Shown here: piece after piece, positions 29,274 through 40,593 of the stretch
How the letters are laid out: each line of letters begins with the position of its first letter
Numbering within the stretch: position 1 is the stretch's first letter
Source: Oscheius dolichura
Taxonomy: Eukaryota; Nematoda; Chromadorea; Rhabditida; Rhabditidae
Assembly: GCA_932521035.1 (NCBI GenBank)
Contig: OW051496.1
Span: 9,052,001 to 9,116,000 of the forward strand
DNA: 64,000 bases
Direction: 5' to 3'
Made by a program: the position numbers and the translations under genes
Notes under the pieces: generated by a model
Databases searched by the model: none
Told to the model about the DNA's origin: nothing
What the model saw: the letters and a program-made list of their open reading frames with translations, nothing else

Positions 29274-32200
29274 TCATTCTGTCGGCTCTTTTAGGGCACA
29301 CAAATTCGCCAAAAATTTCTCCGGGGTTATAATTTGATCCGAACCTGAAAAAAATTGGGGCTATTCAAAGAAAAAAAATGGAAGGGGGCGGGATTCTGCT
29401 CCTGTTCATACCCCTTGAGCCAAGAAGCAGAGTCCCGGACTGTGATTGGCACAAAAAGCTTAGAACAGGGATGAAATCTAGTCTCGCGGCTTTTCCACCA
29501 TCGCCTTTCTGATGCGCTCCTGCACCCATAAAATCTCGGCAGTTTGATTTTTTTTACTGCCCGTTTTCCCTTTATCTTGTTCGTGCTGCCGAGATTTTAT
29601 GGGTGCGGAGTCGGCCTCCGACCGTCAAGTTTATGACAATCCAGGTACCGTATTCAACTCTCCCGATCCCTACTCGTTAAATTCCCAAAGGTCCACTCAC
29701 CAATGACGACTTCCCACGGCTTCTTGCTGGCCGTCACCTCGTAGGCCGCCCTCATTTCAGCATAAGTCAGTCCTCCGACAATATAGATGATCAGCCGCGG
29801 CCCGCTGCGATATGTCGGCTGCTGTCCCCGGTCCTTGTGCCACTGGCCGTAGCGGGCAGAGGCGGGGGCTCTAAAAGTCAGAAATAAGACCGTACTCCTC
29901 TTAAAAATACCCAGATCTGAAGGTAGTGCCGGCCTGTCGTCCAGTGAGGAAGGGGAAGTGTTTCTGGTCGAGTTTATCGTCGATGGCGTCCTCCATGATG
30001 TCCTTCAGTATTGGGACCCATCTCGATGACTGGTAGACCTGTTCATTAGGCCGCTCCTTCCTAGCCGGGACCCAGGTCTTCTTCCTCCCTTGCTGAAATG
30101 ACAAAAGTTCTATAAAAAGAAGAGAAAGGAAGCCCTACGTCGGTCGTAATGTTGACTCCGAGAAGGCTGGCGTTTTCGATCGTCTTCAGGTCGTCGTCCA
30201 ACAGATTCGAGTGATTTTTCAACTTGGTCAACGTATCCGATGGAATTCCTAAAAAGAAATGATAAATTTCGACCCAAAAAATCCAGTAAATTTATTTTTA
30301 AAGGTCTGTTTCTAATATTTCCGGATATACCCACCTTTTTGGCTCAAAATATAGAGAAGAATCAGTCGGATGCGATCTTCCCGCCTCACAGCCGGGTCAA
30401 TCAAAAGGGGTACCATAATCTTCATCGAATCCTTGACTCTCTCCCCTTCCACATCTATTTGTGTTGCCAAATCCTTAAAATATCTCTTGATAAGTATACA
30501 GTATAATTCCATACCTGCTCCACCTTACACAGTTTGTCTATCCCGGTCTGGTAGCGCTTCATACACTCTTCAGCCAGATGGAAATGCGTACTGAATTTGT
30601 TTAGCTCCTTCTGGAACTGGGGCATCTTCTTAATCATCATACTGAGATCTTTAATCGACTTGGCGTCTGCTTTAATCCCGGTCTTTGAGTCGCTGAACTT
30701 CTTTAGTCCTTTTGTCACCTAAAGGAGGAAGATCAGCTCCCAAACATCTTTAAAATACCTCCTGTGAGACGATGGCAATATGTTTGTGTCGGTTATCCAC
30801 CCAGAGATCGTCATTCTCGTCCAGGAGGACCTCCTTTTCCACGCTGTCGTTTCCCCCGGTCTCGTAGCGATAGACGTCGTTCTCAATTCCCAGCAGATCG
30901 TAACACATAGCCTGGAGGGTAAGCTCGTGGAGGAGAGGCGTCACCGCGTCGAATCCTCGATCTGGAGAACAATTTATAGGAGGAATACCACCTGGACATA
31001 CCAATAATAATCAGCTGGCTTCGCTGCTTGTCGGATCCCTCTCCCATCGTTGGGTCGTCCGCCTTGTAAGCATCCAGCTTTTGCTCAACCAGGTGGCCGA
31101 GATCAACGTTACGATCAAAGTCAGCTCGATAACTGAAAGACAGGTGAATTTGTGAGGATTTTAGACGGGGAACCGGGATTCTGGACTGGCTACTGGGACG
31201 GTAATCAATGGATTTTCTATTGGGGTAGTCAACAAATGACACCGGGGAAATATATGGTGGAATTTTGAGACCAACAGAGCCTGAAGATTAGTTTCCTAGG
31301 TTCTAAACTAGGAGAGGAGTTCTTTGAAGCCGACTATAGTCCATTTCCAATGGATAGACCACGATTAAAGGTCGAGCTGCGTCATCGATACGGAATGCGC
31401 CTACCCAGGCGGCAGAAATGAATTTATTTGCGCAGAGCGAAAATGCCCGATATATCCGTTGGAAAGTGACTATATCGTGGAGAAAACGGTGGAATGCCGC
31501 TAAATTCTATTTTTTCTGAAACAAGCCCGAAATTCGGTTGAAAATCAAAGGAATCTGTTGAAAAGCAGTCTCTAGAAGATTTCGAGTGTCCAAAAAGAGT
31601 CCAATAAGCGACCTCTCGATGTTTAAACGAGGTTTGGATACTTCCAAGAGCTCAGAAAAGCGCCCAATCCCCCGAAACAACAAGAAATCTATTGAAAACG
31701 GTAACTGAAGTGGAATATCTCATCGAAACTCGTCCTGGCCACAAATGTAGGTATTTTCTCTTCAACTTCGAGTGAGAAAAGGTTCAAAAACTATCAGCCT
31801 TACCGTATGTGAGGATATTCCCCCAGGGTAGCACAGACGGTGGCAATTTGTTCGGCAATCCTCTCCAAATTGGCCGTCAGTCGTCCCTGCTTCTGGGGAT
31901 TGTAATAAAGGAAGAACGTGTCCGGGCTATCCAACGTAAAGACCTGGAACAAATCCTCAAAACTTAAAAAAATAAGAGAGGAATACAGTACCTGGCTCTC
32001 GTACGGGGTAAAGGCCACGTTGATCTCTTTAAAGGTCTTGATGAACCGGGAGGCGGCGCTCTTTCCCAGGGTATTGACCAGCTGGTCGCTACAGGCCTCG
32101 GTGAAGAAGACATGAGCAGCTTTGTACTGATTACGGACGGTATAGTCTTGGATCAATTTATCTATCTGAAATTTGAGAGGAATTTGAGGGGAAGGACCGG

Positions 32201-33196
32201 GGTAAACTCACGGAATCCTTCGTTGGGGCGATGATATAAATGGCGTCGAGGCTGGGAAGCGGTTCACGTCTTTTACTGATATCTTCGACGATTGTGATTC
32301 CTTCTGAAAGGGAGAAAATTTTAAAAAAACTTCAGAAATATTCCCTAGTGACGGAAAACAGTCACTTTGGAGCGGATTTCCAATCAAAATTTGCCCAATA
32401 ATCCGAAATTCGGCTCTATTACTCCCGGGGCGCATTTATCGCTCAAATTTATTGAAATTTACATTAAATAGACCTTTAAACTACTCTTTTCTATGTGCCA
32501 ATTACTCTCTAAATTAAATTAAAGTCCAAAAATGAGTTCCTGAGGAGGAATTCCCCGACTAGGGGCGCTCTAACCCCAATAGACACAGAATTCGTCCCCA
32601 TTTGGCTTCGAGCGCCATTACTGCTCATAATAATATGATTTTTAAAGATTGAAGACCATTAAAATTCCCCTAGGAACCTTAAAAATGGCGTACCTTCCAT
32701 AATGTCATGCATTTTACAACAGGCAGAGAGCATGCGCATGGCCAGTCGGTCGACAACCAGTACATTCCAACTTCCTCGTCCATCGGGCTTCTTTAAAGGT
32801 CTAATCACATCGTTAAGAAGCTCTGAAATGAAGGGAATAAAAGGGAGAATTGATCACAGAGGAACGGGAGGAGGGCCCGCCCTTTTCGGACATAATCCCC
32901 CGGAAAATGGACCGCGGCGGGCAATCTTCGCGGATTTCAAAGAGATTGTTGTTTTTACGATCCTATGATATATTTGTGATTGAACTAATATAAAAAATTA
33001 AAAAATAATGAAGAAAAATAGTTAAAAACTCACTGTGCCCGACAATTTGTTTCATAGACATGGCACCGGACCTGTTCGAAGATGTTGGCTGTGGATTCCT
33101 ATTGAAATTGTTCTATAAAATCCATTTTTTAATATTTTAATCATAAAAATATGAAGTTACCAGCGATGAAGACGAGTTTTTATTAGAGGAGAACAT
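29274..33196 (-). CDS. unc-18: UNC-18/Munc18-1 syntaxin-binding protein
   Basis: Exons from 33196 to 29274 encode a full-length SM protein. Recognisable blocks in order are MSMKQIVGH (residue about 33 on), [118 protein letters not shown], and the C-terminal [18 protein letters not shown]-18 binds syntaxin (UNC-64) and is needed for synaptic vesicle priming and fusion. The model adds a serine/asparagine-rich leader of about 30 residues ([19 protein letters not shown]) before the usual MS-KQIVGH start; a second promoter or start giving the shorter form is possible. Hairpin copy F lies in an intron. It is divergent to stn-2. Confidence 0.96.
29520..29608. repeat. Short hairpin repeat, copy F (best conserved)
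   Basis: Arms at 29520-29542 (ctgcacccataaaatctcgg) and 29586-29608 (ctgccgagattttatgggtg) match at 22 of 23 positions with a 43-base loop. It lies in an intron near the 3' end of unc-18. Confidence 0.85.
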
Positions 33197-35258
33197 ATTT
33201 TAATAAGGGAAATAGGCTGGCGGCGGCAGTGGACGGTCTGACGGTGCGGGCCCACCGCGCGCGATGAATCACCCGAACCGGGCAGCACAACAATCGCAAC
33301 TGTGCACAAAACGAACAGGGGGATTCGATTCAGCGCAGAAAAATAAACAAGAAAAATTGGGTACCGCTGTTTTCGTGGCGGGAATCGGCTAAGATAACAT
33401 GAATTCCCCTGATAAAGGGAGGAAAATGGGAGGATTGAGGGAATTTATGGAGAAAAAAAGCGAGATTTTGAGGAATTTTATGGAGGAAATTATAAAAAAG
33501 CGAGCAGAAAAGAGAGCTGCAGAACGCCGTTTTGGCAAAGCGGATCGATTCGAAACAGAGGCCATAAGCCCCGGGGGCTTGGTGGTGGACGCGAGGCGCC
33601 ATCGACACACTAGACGCGACGACGACGACGACAACAACGGGGGGACGAGAGGACAGAAAATCAATGGCCAACTCCGGAGAGAGCACAGAGGGACAGCAGG
33701 AGCGGGGTTAATACGGATCGCTATTGCTTCTTGTTTGTTCAGTGTATTTCAACATGGACAGGGCAGAGGGAGGCCCGGGGGATTGCTCTCTCTGGGACTA
33801 GTTAATGATGTTTGCCGTTGGACGGGAGAAAAAATAACAACAAGGAAGGAACCCCGCTGAGGGGCAGGGAGGGAAATGGACACCCCGGGAACGGGGGAAA
33901 AACAAGAGTTCATCCCCACGGAGGAGGAGAACGGGGATGAGGAGGATAAGGCGGAGGATGACGTGGAGGATAAAGAGGACGAGGAGGGAAGACAGAGAGG
34001 TTCTCCAGGCCCCCCATCCCAGAGAGATCCCGTGAAAGAGGTAAAAACGGCTGAATTTTGACCTCTTCTCGTAAAAAAAATCAGCCCAAGAAACTCTCCA
34101 TCCTCTAACCTGGGTCTCGGCCGGCCTCCCTCCGAAGAACGAGAAGGAGGATGGGGAGGTGGGCGAGGAGGAGGAGGAGCGGGCAAGAAGGGACCGTCTA
34201 CTAGGTACCGACATCGGGAAGAAGAAACACGCTGATCAAATTTGTCGCTCGGGTACAGTCTATACAACACAGATTGACTGAATAAAATCTCCCAAGCCCG
34301 AAGGCCAGGGGAGTACTTTCCCTTTGGGTAAAAGAATAGAGAGCTCTGAATTCTAATAATAAAGAGACATACCAGTATGGGAGCTTTTTGATACACGTCG
34401 GCTGAGGGTGGCTTTCCTTTCTTCTATTGGGATTTTGCTCCAGTGAAACAGAAACAAAAATTCTTCATTTTACGGTATCAGAAGATTGCTAGGGATCTGA
34501 CGCGATACAATCCAACCACTCCAAGCCGTGGGGCCAGAAGCATTGCTCTTCTTTTAGCTTCTCTTCTCGCTTCTTTTGCACGCGGTCATACCATAACCCA
34601 GAATCCATAACCCAGAATCTGTGGAGTTCAGTGAGTCTCCTGGACCATGAGGATACGAAAAAAAAGGCAAAAAGGAACGCTGAAATTCCGCTGGAGACCT
34701 GTAAACCTACAAAGCCATCCAATCGAGCACAGGCAGACGGTTCGTTGGATGAAAATCAGGGACTAACAACAGTTTCCGGAAGTGCCCACCATCCAGATCA
34801 AGGCTGGGCAGGATGGCGACAGTTTTAAACCTCGAATCGGGATTTTTCTCCGCAAATCCCGGCTTTTTCGGGACAGAATTGGGAAAATACTTCTAGAAGG
34901 TTCATTCTAATCAACAGATACTCGCTTAACCGGTGTTTGAGTTTCTTTGAACCTTAAAAAGTGGGTAAATTTCAGCAAATAGCCGCTCTCTGAGACAAAT
35001 GACTGTCGGCCTCCTTTCTAGCCTGCCGGCCCCTTACCATCGGCCGTCTGCCACCCAATAGTACCAGAATCCTCCTATCCTCCTTCCCCCCTTTTCCAGG
35101 TCCAAAACTGTCTCCGCTATCATAATTCCCCAAAATATTCCCCCATCCAATTGAACAACAAAGTGTGCGCCAGTCGCATCTGATAGATTTTGCCTGTGTT
35201 GTAAAGCGGCTCCAGGCAGTGGCCACCCATCCCGCCGCTGTCCCCCAGCTGCCAGAGG
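33197..35258. other. Divergent intergenic region between unc-18 and stn-2
   Basis: Two kilobases upstream of both divergent genes. It is purine-rich on the + strand between 33.4 and 34.2 kb and includes a gacgacgacgacgac tract near 33617. One weak small-protein candidate (33876-34107) is listed separately. Otherwise no coding support. Promoters for the neuronal unc-18 and the syntrophin gene probably lie here. Confidence 0.45.
33876..34107 (+). CDS. Weak candidate: small acidic protein
   Basis: An ATG at 33876 opens a highly acidic frame (MDTPGTGEKQEFIPTEEENG, then EEDKAEDDVEDKEDEE) that ends at a GTAAAA donor. A 44-bp intron of typical size rejoins in frame to PKKLSIL and a stop, giving about 62 residues. 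The composition could equally come from the purine-rich DNA here. No homologue is recognised. Confidence 0.25.
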
Positions 35259-38200
35259 ATGAAGTCAAAATCTCGTAATTTGGACATTGTAAGTCTTCTT
35301 TTCTCCTTCTTCTCCCCGTGTGTGCCCAGGTCTCTTTTGTTATCATTTTCCCTGAATCACACCCCCAAATGTTTATCTGCCTGCCTCAGGTGCACCATGG
35401 TTTGGTTTTGATCAGCGATGGGAACGGGAGAGGACGGCCATCTCGGCTCCTGTTGACCAAAGGTGAGACAAATATCTATATATTATTATTACTGTAGTCT
35501 ATATCAGATCAATTGTCTATCCAAATTCCCCATGATGGAACAGAACCGCCGGAGTCGAATACCCCCGAGGAGAATGCCACCCGGACGGTTGTTATAAAGA
35601 GGAAGACCGGCGGCGGCCTGGGACTCTCCATCAAGGTTTTCTGATATATTTGACATTTTATTAGGGTAATATAATTGTTAGGGAGGGACGGAGAATGCCC
35701 AAAATCTGCCGATCGTCATCTCGAAGATCTTCCCCGGAATGCCGGCCGACCAGACCGGCCAGCTGTTTGTAGGAGACGCGATTGTTGAAGTCAATGCCAT
35801 TTCGGTTGAAGGAAAATCACACGATGAGGTGGGCAGACAATTTATATTAAAGAAACAAAGGGAAGGTTTTAGGTGGTGGAAATGTTGAAGGCAGAAGGCG
35901 ACGAGGTCCGGCTGGGAGTCAGGCACTATACTCACATTGCTCCTTATTTGAAGTATGGTTTATTTCGATCTGTTTATAGATTTTTCTATTATATTTTACC
36001 ATATTCTTGACATTTTCCTCTTATAAAATAGATCCTAGGTATCCACAGAACGGCCAAAATGCCCCTTTTTAGAGCTAGAGAGATCAGGGTCGGCTCCGCA
36101 TACTTTACCATCTTCCTTTGGCCGTTTTGATTTTTAAAAAATTAGAGAAAGCTTTCTAGACTTCCCTGGACATAATCAGCTTCATTTTCTGATAATAAAA
36201 TTAATTCTTGAGCCGTTAGAGTTCCCAGGGAATTGAAATTACGGCACGGTCTAAATCAGAGCAGGTCAGGCAGACTGAACCATGGAACAAGGAGTAACGA
36301 CTAAGAAAAAGAAAGATTTTCTTGGGATTCAAACAATTATTTACTCATTCTGGACTTTTATAAATGCTCTGGCTCATTGAAAACTCTGTAGAGCCTATCC
36401 TAATATGAAATTCTCGTCGATACAGTCGCTATTCCTCTACGAGCTGAAATTCTAACGTTTTACAAGTTATTTTCGGCCAACAGTAGCATTATTTGCAGAC
36501 CAGCACAATCCCTTCAACCTGGTCGGAGTGGCAGTGCCTTGGATAAGCTCTACGAACCGAATACATGGAAAGTAACGGTCTCAGTAAAATTTAAAAAAAG
36601 AATAACATTTCAGTCAGCAATGAAAGCCCAATCGGAGATAGATATCCACGAGGGAAGAGAGAAATCCGTAACCACGTTGGATATAAAAGACGACAAGTGG
36701 CGAACCATCACGACAATTCCGCTGCCAATGGCTTATTTGACGAGATACCTGTGGGGAACGGATAATACAAGGTGAGGACTGGAAATAGAATAAAATAGAA
36801 GAAAATTTAGACCAAATGCTTTTGAACTGCGAGCTGTTGATGGTACATCCAGTGGGGTGATCCATTGTGAAGATTCTAAAGCTCTAGAACAATGGCTATC
36901 CCACATTTATAACCATATCAAAGTTCTGAATAACAAATCTGTAAAAATGTCAAATAAGTATCTTCATCAGAGCGAGCAGGTATTTTAGCAAATCAGCAAA
37001 AAATTTATCGGTTTTGATGCAGAATAGGGATCCAAACAAAAAATAGGGGTCGAATAAGTTGGTCGGCGGTTTCTCTTCCTTAAATGGAAGTTCCCAGGCA
37101 TGTTACATATGATTCGAAAGCTCTTGAGCACGCGGATTTAACTGTGTACAGGCAAAAAATAAAGTTTTTCAAAAAAAGTGCTTATTTGCCATGTGTCGTC
37201 GTTCGTTGGCTTCTCCGGTATTACTTGATAGTGGACTAACTAACATCACTTTATTTTATGTGTCCGGTATACCATCGAATTCGCGAGCTCAAGAGCTCTC
37301 GAATCATATGTAACATGCATGGGAACATCCATTTTGGGAAGAGAAATTCTGGGTAGACCGCGCCGACCAAGTCATTAAACCCTATTCTGCATTAGAACCT
37401 TTATATCTATCTAAAAATATTACAAATATATAAAGATAAAGTATAACTAATTAAAAAATTAAGATATCTTACATTGGATGGATAAATGAATACATGGGAG
37501 AGGGTATACCAGATGATCCAAAGCAGAAATGGGAGCCACGATTTCTTATTCTCAAGGGTGGCGATGTCTGCCTCTTTGAAAGCCCTCCAGTAAGCGAAAT
37601 TCCGTCTAAATAGGCTGAAAATGTGTTTAGCTAAATTCTGAAGATCTGAACAAGTGTATATATCTGTACAAATGTTACGACGTTGCTCTGAAACAGGTAG
37701 TTATTGTCTTTGTGGTGATAGCAGTCATTCCAGGTGCCGAATGACACCCGTCGTTTGGATAAAAGAGAAAATTGCATTTATCTAGAGACATGCCAGTCTG
37801 TCAAGCATTATCTCTCATTTGATAACATCCATATGATGGAGAATTTTGAAGCAGCTTATCATAAATGTGTGTATGTCACCGTGACCAATATGCAGGTAAG
37901 AAACTCCGGTACTATTGAAAGAGATTTCTCAGACGAGAACATTTGCCTGCAGCTTTGAAGGCCGACCGAGTGGGTTAGTCCTGGATATCAAGCAGGGAAT
38001 AAGTCTCTACGATATCCCAACAAAGGTGCGTTTATGCTACCCCGACCACTACGCATACATGGGCACGCCCGATTTTGGGCGTAGACGGGAGTGTCGGGCG
38101 ATTGTGTCCGTATCTCGGCCATTTCTTGGTCAATTTCAAAAATTCAAAGACGATCTTGAAGAGCACGGCAAGACAATTCTACCGAACCAGGCTACAGCTC

Positions 38201-38775
38201 AAGGGTTCCAACAAAAAAATATGTAGCCCCGCAAACGTTGACTTGGTCGAGAGTAGCCCAGGACGCGTTACGTAACGTCCCTCTATCAAACTTTGTGAAG
38301 CTACCGATTTTTCTGTCGGTCCGTTTGAGCTGGGACCAGACTCATTAGAATTGTCTAGACGTGCTCTAGAAGATGGTCTTTGAATTTTTGAAATTGATCA
38401 AGAAATACCCGAGATACGGACACAATCGCCCGACACTCCCGTCTACGCCCATTTTATGCCCGAAAACGCGTTTGCTCATGTATGTCATTACGAAATTCGC
38501 AGGGCTATTCTTGGCAGTATCGATTCCGTGATCTGAATTCATCCAGTGATGATGGAAAGGTTCATTTCCAATTGGTTTTCAAAGACGATCGTTCTTTGAA
38601 CGCGGAAAAATTGGAAACAAAGGTATACCTCGCCGTAGCCAATAAGGAAAAGACGCCATTTCAGGAAGTCGAAAGCGACGAGGTTCTAGCAATTGCCTAC
38701 AATTTGCATGCATTTCTTGTTACTAAGATTGTGGCGGCAGATCCAGATTTTATCAAAAAGAATCCCTTACTCTGA
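35259..38775 (+). CDS. stn-2: Gamma-syntrophin (PDZ plus split PH)
   Basis: Fourteen exons join in frame: 35259-35288, 35390-35462, 35544-35635, 35682-35828, 35873-35952, 36499-36571, 36614-36771, 36811-36979, 37464-37589, 37631-37696, 37734-37895, 37933-38025, 38503-38622 and 38665-38775, giving 499 residues. The order is a short N-terminal PH-like strand (GLVLISDGNG), the PDZ domain (TVVIKRKTGGGLGLSIKGG, with the GLGLSI carboxylate loop), a linker, PH-like blocks (LWGTDNTRPNAFELRAVDG, ISYIGWINEYMGEG) and the C-terminal syntrophin region (WQYRFRDLNSSSDDGKVHF, AFLVTKIVAADPDF). Syntrophins attach signalling proteins and channels to the dystrophin complex in muscle and neurons. Introns 8 and 12 contain two different fold-back elements. 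A decayed copy of the last exon lies at 44.1 kb. Confidence 0.95.
37018..37391. mobile_element. Fold-back element, type 2 (in stn-2 intron 8)
   Basis: Termini tgcagaataggg and ccctattctgca are perfect inverted repeats. Inside, ggcatgttacatatgattcg pairs with cgaatcatatgtaacatgca, and aaatggaagttccca with gggaacatccattt. The element is 374 bp with no coding capacity and is unrelated in sequence to type 1. No clear target-site duplication is visible. Confidence 0.75.
38063..38458. mobile_element. Fold-back element, type 1 copy 2 (in stn-2 intron 12)
   Basis: The left arm (gggcgtagacgggagtgtcg, ttgtgtccgtatctcggcca, then gagcacggcaagacaattct) is repeated inverted on the right (agaattgtctagacgtgctc, then gatacggacacaatcgccc and cgacactcccgtctacgccc). 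Arms are about 150 bp. It is the same family as the 28.3-28.9 kb copy, and lies wholly inside the intron between exons 12 and 13. Confidence 0.8.
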
Positions 38776-40593
38776 AGAAATCGAAAGAAAGTATACAAAG
38801 CGGATTCACTGTCTACTGGCATTCTTTACAATAAATATAGCCCCATTTCAAATGTAAAGGTACCGCCAAGTCGAAATGTACATACAAAGTGGTAATACGT
38901 CTCATAAAATGATGCCTGTCGAAAGAAATAGGCGAGTGACAGGTGATACTGACCAGCCTAGTACAGTACTGGGACGAGGCCACGGAGAACAGTACAAAAC
39001 AGCGCTGTTTTGTAGCCGTCGTCTCCCTATTATCGCCACAACTTTTACCAGTTGTTTTATACCCTTTTCTTGACAATTTTGATTAACAAAATTAAGCTCA
39101 TCTTCCTCAACACTCAAAGAAGACGGCTTCATCTTCTTTTGACTAAAAATGAGAGCGACCGACGGGACAGCTGGAGGGGGATCCGCGTCTTCCCATCTTG
39201 GCGTCGAATGGTAATATAACCTGCCAAGGCAAAGTTTGGTCGACTCTTCCGGCTTCCAGCAGAAGTCCCTTCCAAGCAGCGGCAGCAGGCGGGCAGACGG
39301 CAGACGCGGCACCGGACATCTCGTTCCCTGCTCCTCTAAAATAGTCGTGCTATTGGCAAAAAACTGCTAAACTAACCAAAGGAGGACCCTTGCCGGGATG
39401 TAGAACTGCTGCTCCTTCTATTTCTTCTTCTTCCTCTCCAAAAAGGGCTGGCCTCCACTTCGGACTCTTGTCGTCTTCACCGGGACTCGGGAGGATCGCC
39501 TCGGAGATCTCCAGAGGTTCCAGGCCAGAGACGGTACGGCCCTTTATTGAAGAAAGAAGGACGGGGGGCTTCCCGTGGCTGCCGTAAGGAGACTAATAAG
39601 AGCGAGCCATGGAAAAAGAAAGCCAGTGATCTAGTCTGCTCGGCCCTCATCCTGTCTATGCATTCCAGGAAGACAACAAAGGCTTTTTATAGGGAGACTG
39701 GCTCTCGGACTGGGCAAGGTGACGGACTACATGGTGAAGGCCGCCAAGAAGGGCGAATGGGAGGACGCCCCTAAGAGGGAGGATATCCTGAGATAAATTA
39801 AAGGTTGAATTGTCCAAGCCGGAAGAGAAGAGCAGTCAGAAGAGCTTCTCCGGGGTCGGCGGACGAGGCGGCAGAGACAGGGGGACGGCCATTGGACATC
39901 AGCAGATGAGGCGTTGGCCATCGTCTTCCACTGTCCTCTCGTCGTGCGCCTCATGGTCTGTCCTCCTTTCTTATGGAACCCTCGGGTTATAAGTTGCGGG
40001 GGTGGGGCGGCTCGGAGTTCCGGAGGCCCTTGACCAGATCCCTCTTGAGGTTCTCTAGGAACCGGGACTGGTCGGGACATCGGCTAGCCGGTTCCTTGAC
40101 ATTTCAGCGGGGACCTAACTACACACATACAGTTGTATCCTGTTGTATGAAGTTAATGAGATCCAAAGAAAACCTTTTTTTTCAACAGTGAGGAAAAATA
40201 GAGAGATCAGTTTGTATTGGCGGGGTTTGAAAATCGCGCCGGGAAGTGGCGTGCTTTTTGATCAAAGCTTTTTTTGGGCCTCTTTGTCTTTTTCTTGCTT
40301 CCCTTACTTCCCCTTTCTCGTTTTACAAATTTTGCATGCATGTTGTCAGTAACTGTTAGACTAATAGTTGTGAAAAACAAGACTCCAATCAACTTGTTCC
40401 AGAAGGAGGTTGTCCAAAAATAAGACAAATTAGAAAAAAGAAAAAAAATACTACTAGTTTTTAAGATTTATATTTTATGAACTGAATCGCACAGCTTGTG
40501 ACTTATCTTGTTGATGCCACTTAGTTATTTTCTATTTGCTTCAGACGGCTATCATCCCGTGTATTTATCTGTGAATTTTGCATATCACATAAA
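38776..40593. other. Intergenic region between stn-2 and the PUF gene
   Basis: No convincing gene. On the minus strand a short frame from 39319 (MSGAASAVCPPAAAAWKGLL) follows an ATTTTAG acceptor and could splice to a second exon near 39145 ending AVFFEC, about 44 residues. On the plus strand frames at 39.45-39.8 kb (for example GLGKVTDYMVKAAKKGEWED before a stop near 39795) look partly protein-like but cannot be joined. These may be small genes or relics. Confidence 0.35.

Noticed and set aside
33399-33860. 153-residue plus-strand open frame upstream of stn-2
   Set aside because: Arginine/glutamate-rich translation of purine-rich DNA, no homology, and overlapping equally long frames on the other strand.
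35129-35287. Minus-strand 52-residue frame starting MSKLRDFDFILWQLGDSGGM that looks protein-like
   Set aside because: It lies exactly antisense to the first exon of stn-2 (ATG at 35259, donor at 35289), which is supported by frame continuity through fourteen exons. The minus frame has no splice partner.
39450-39800. Plus-strand frames (GLLSSSPGLGRIASEI, GLGKVTDYMVKAAKKG) considered as a small gene or kinase remnant
   Set aside because: They fall in different frames, cannot be joined by plausible splice sites and match no family I can name; recorded only in the intergenic entry.
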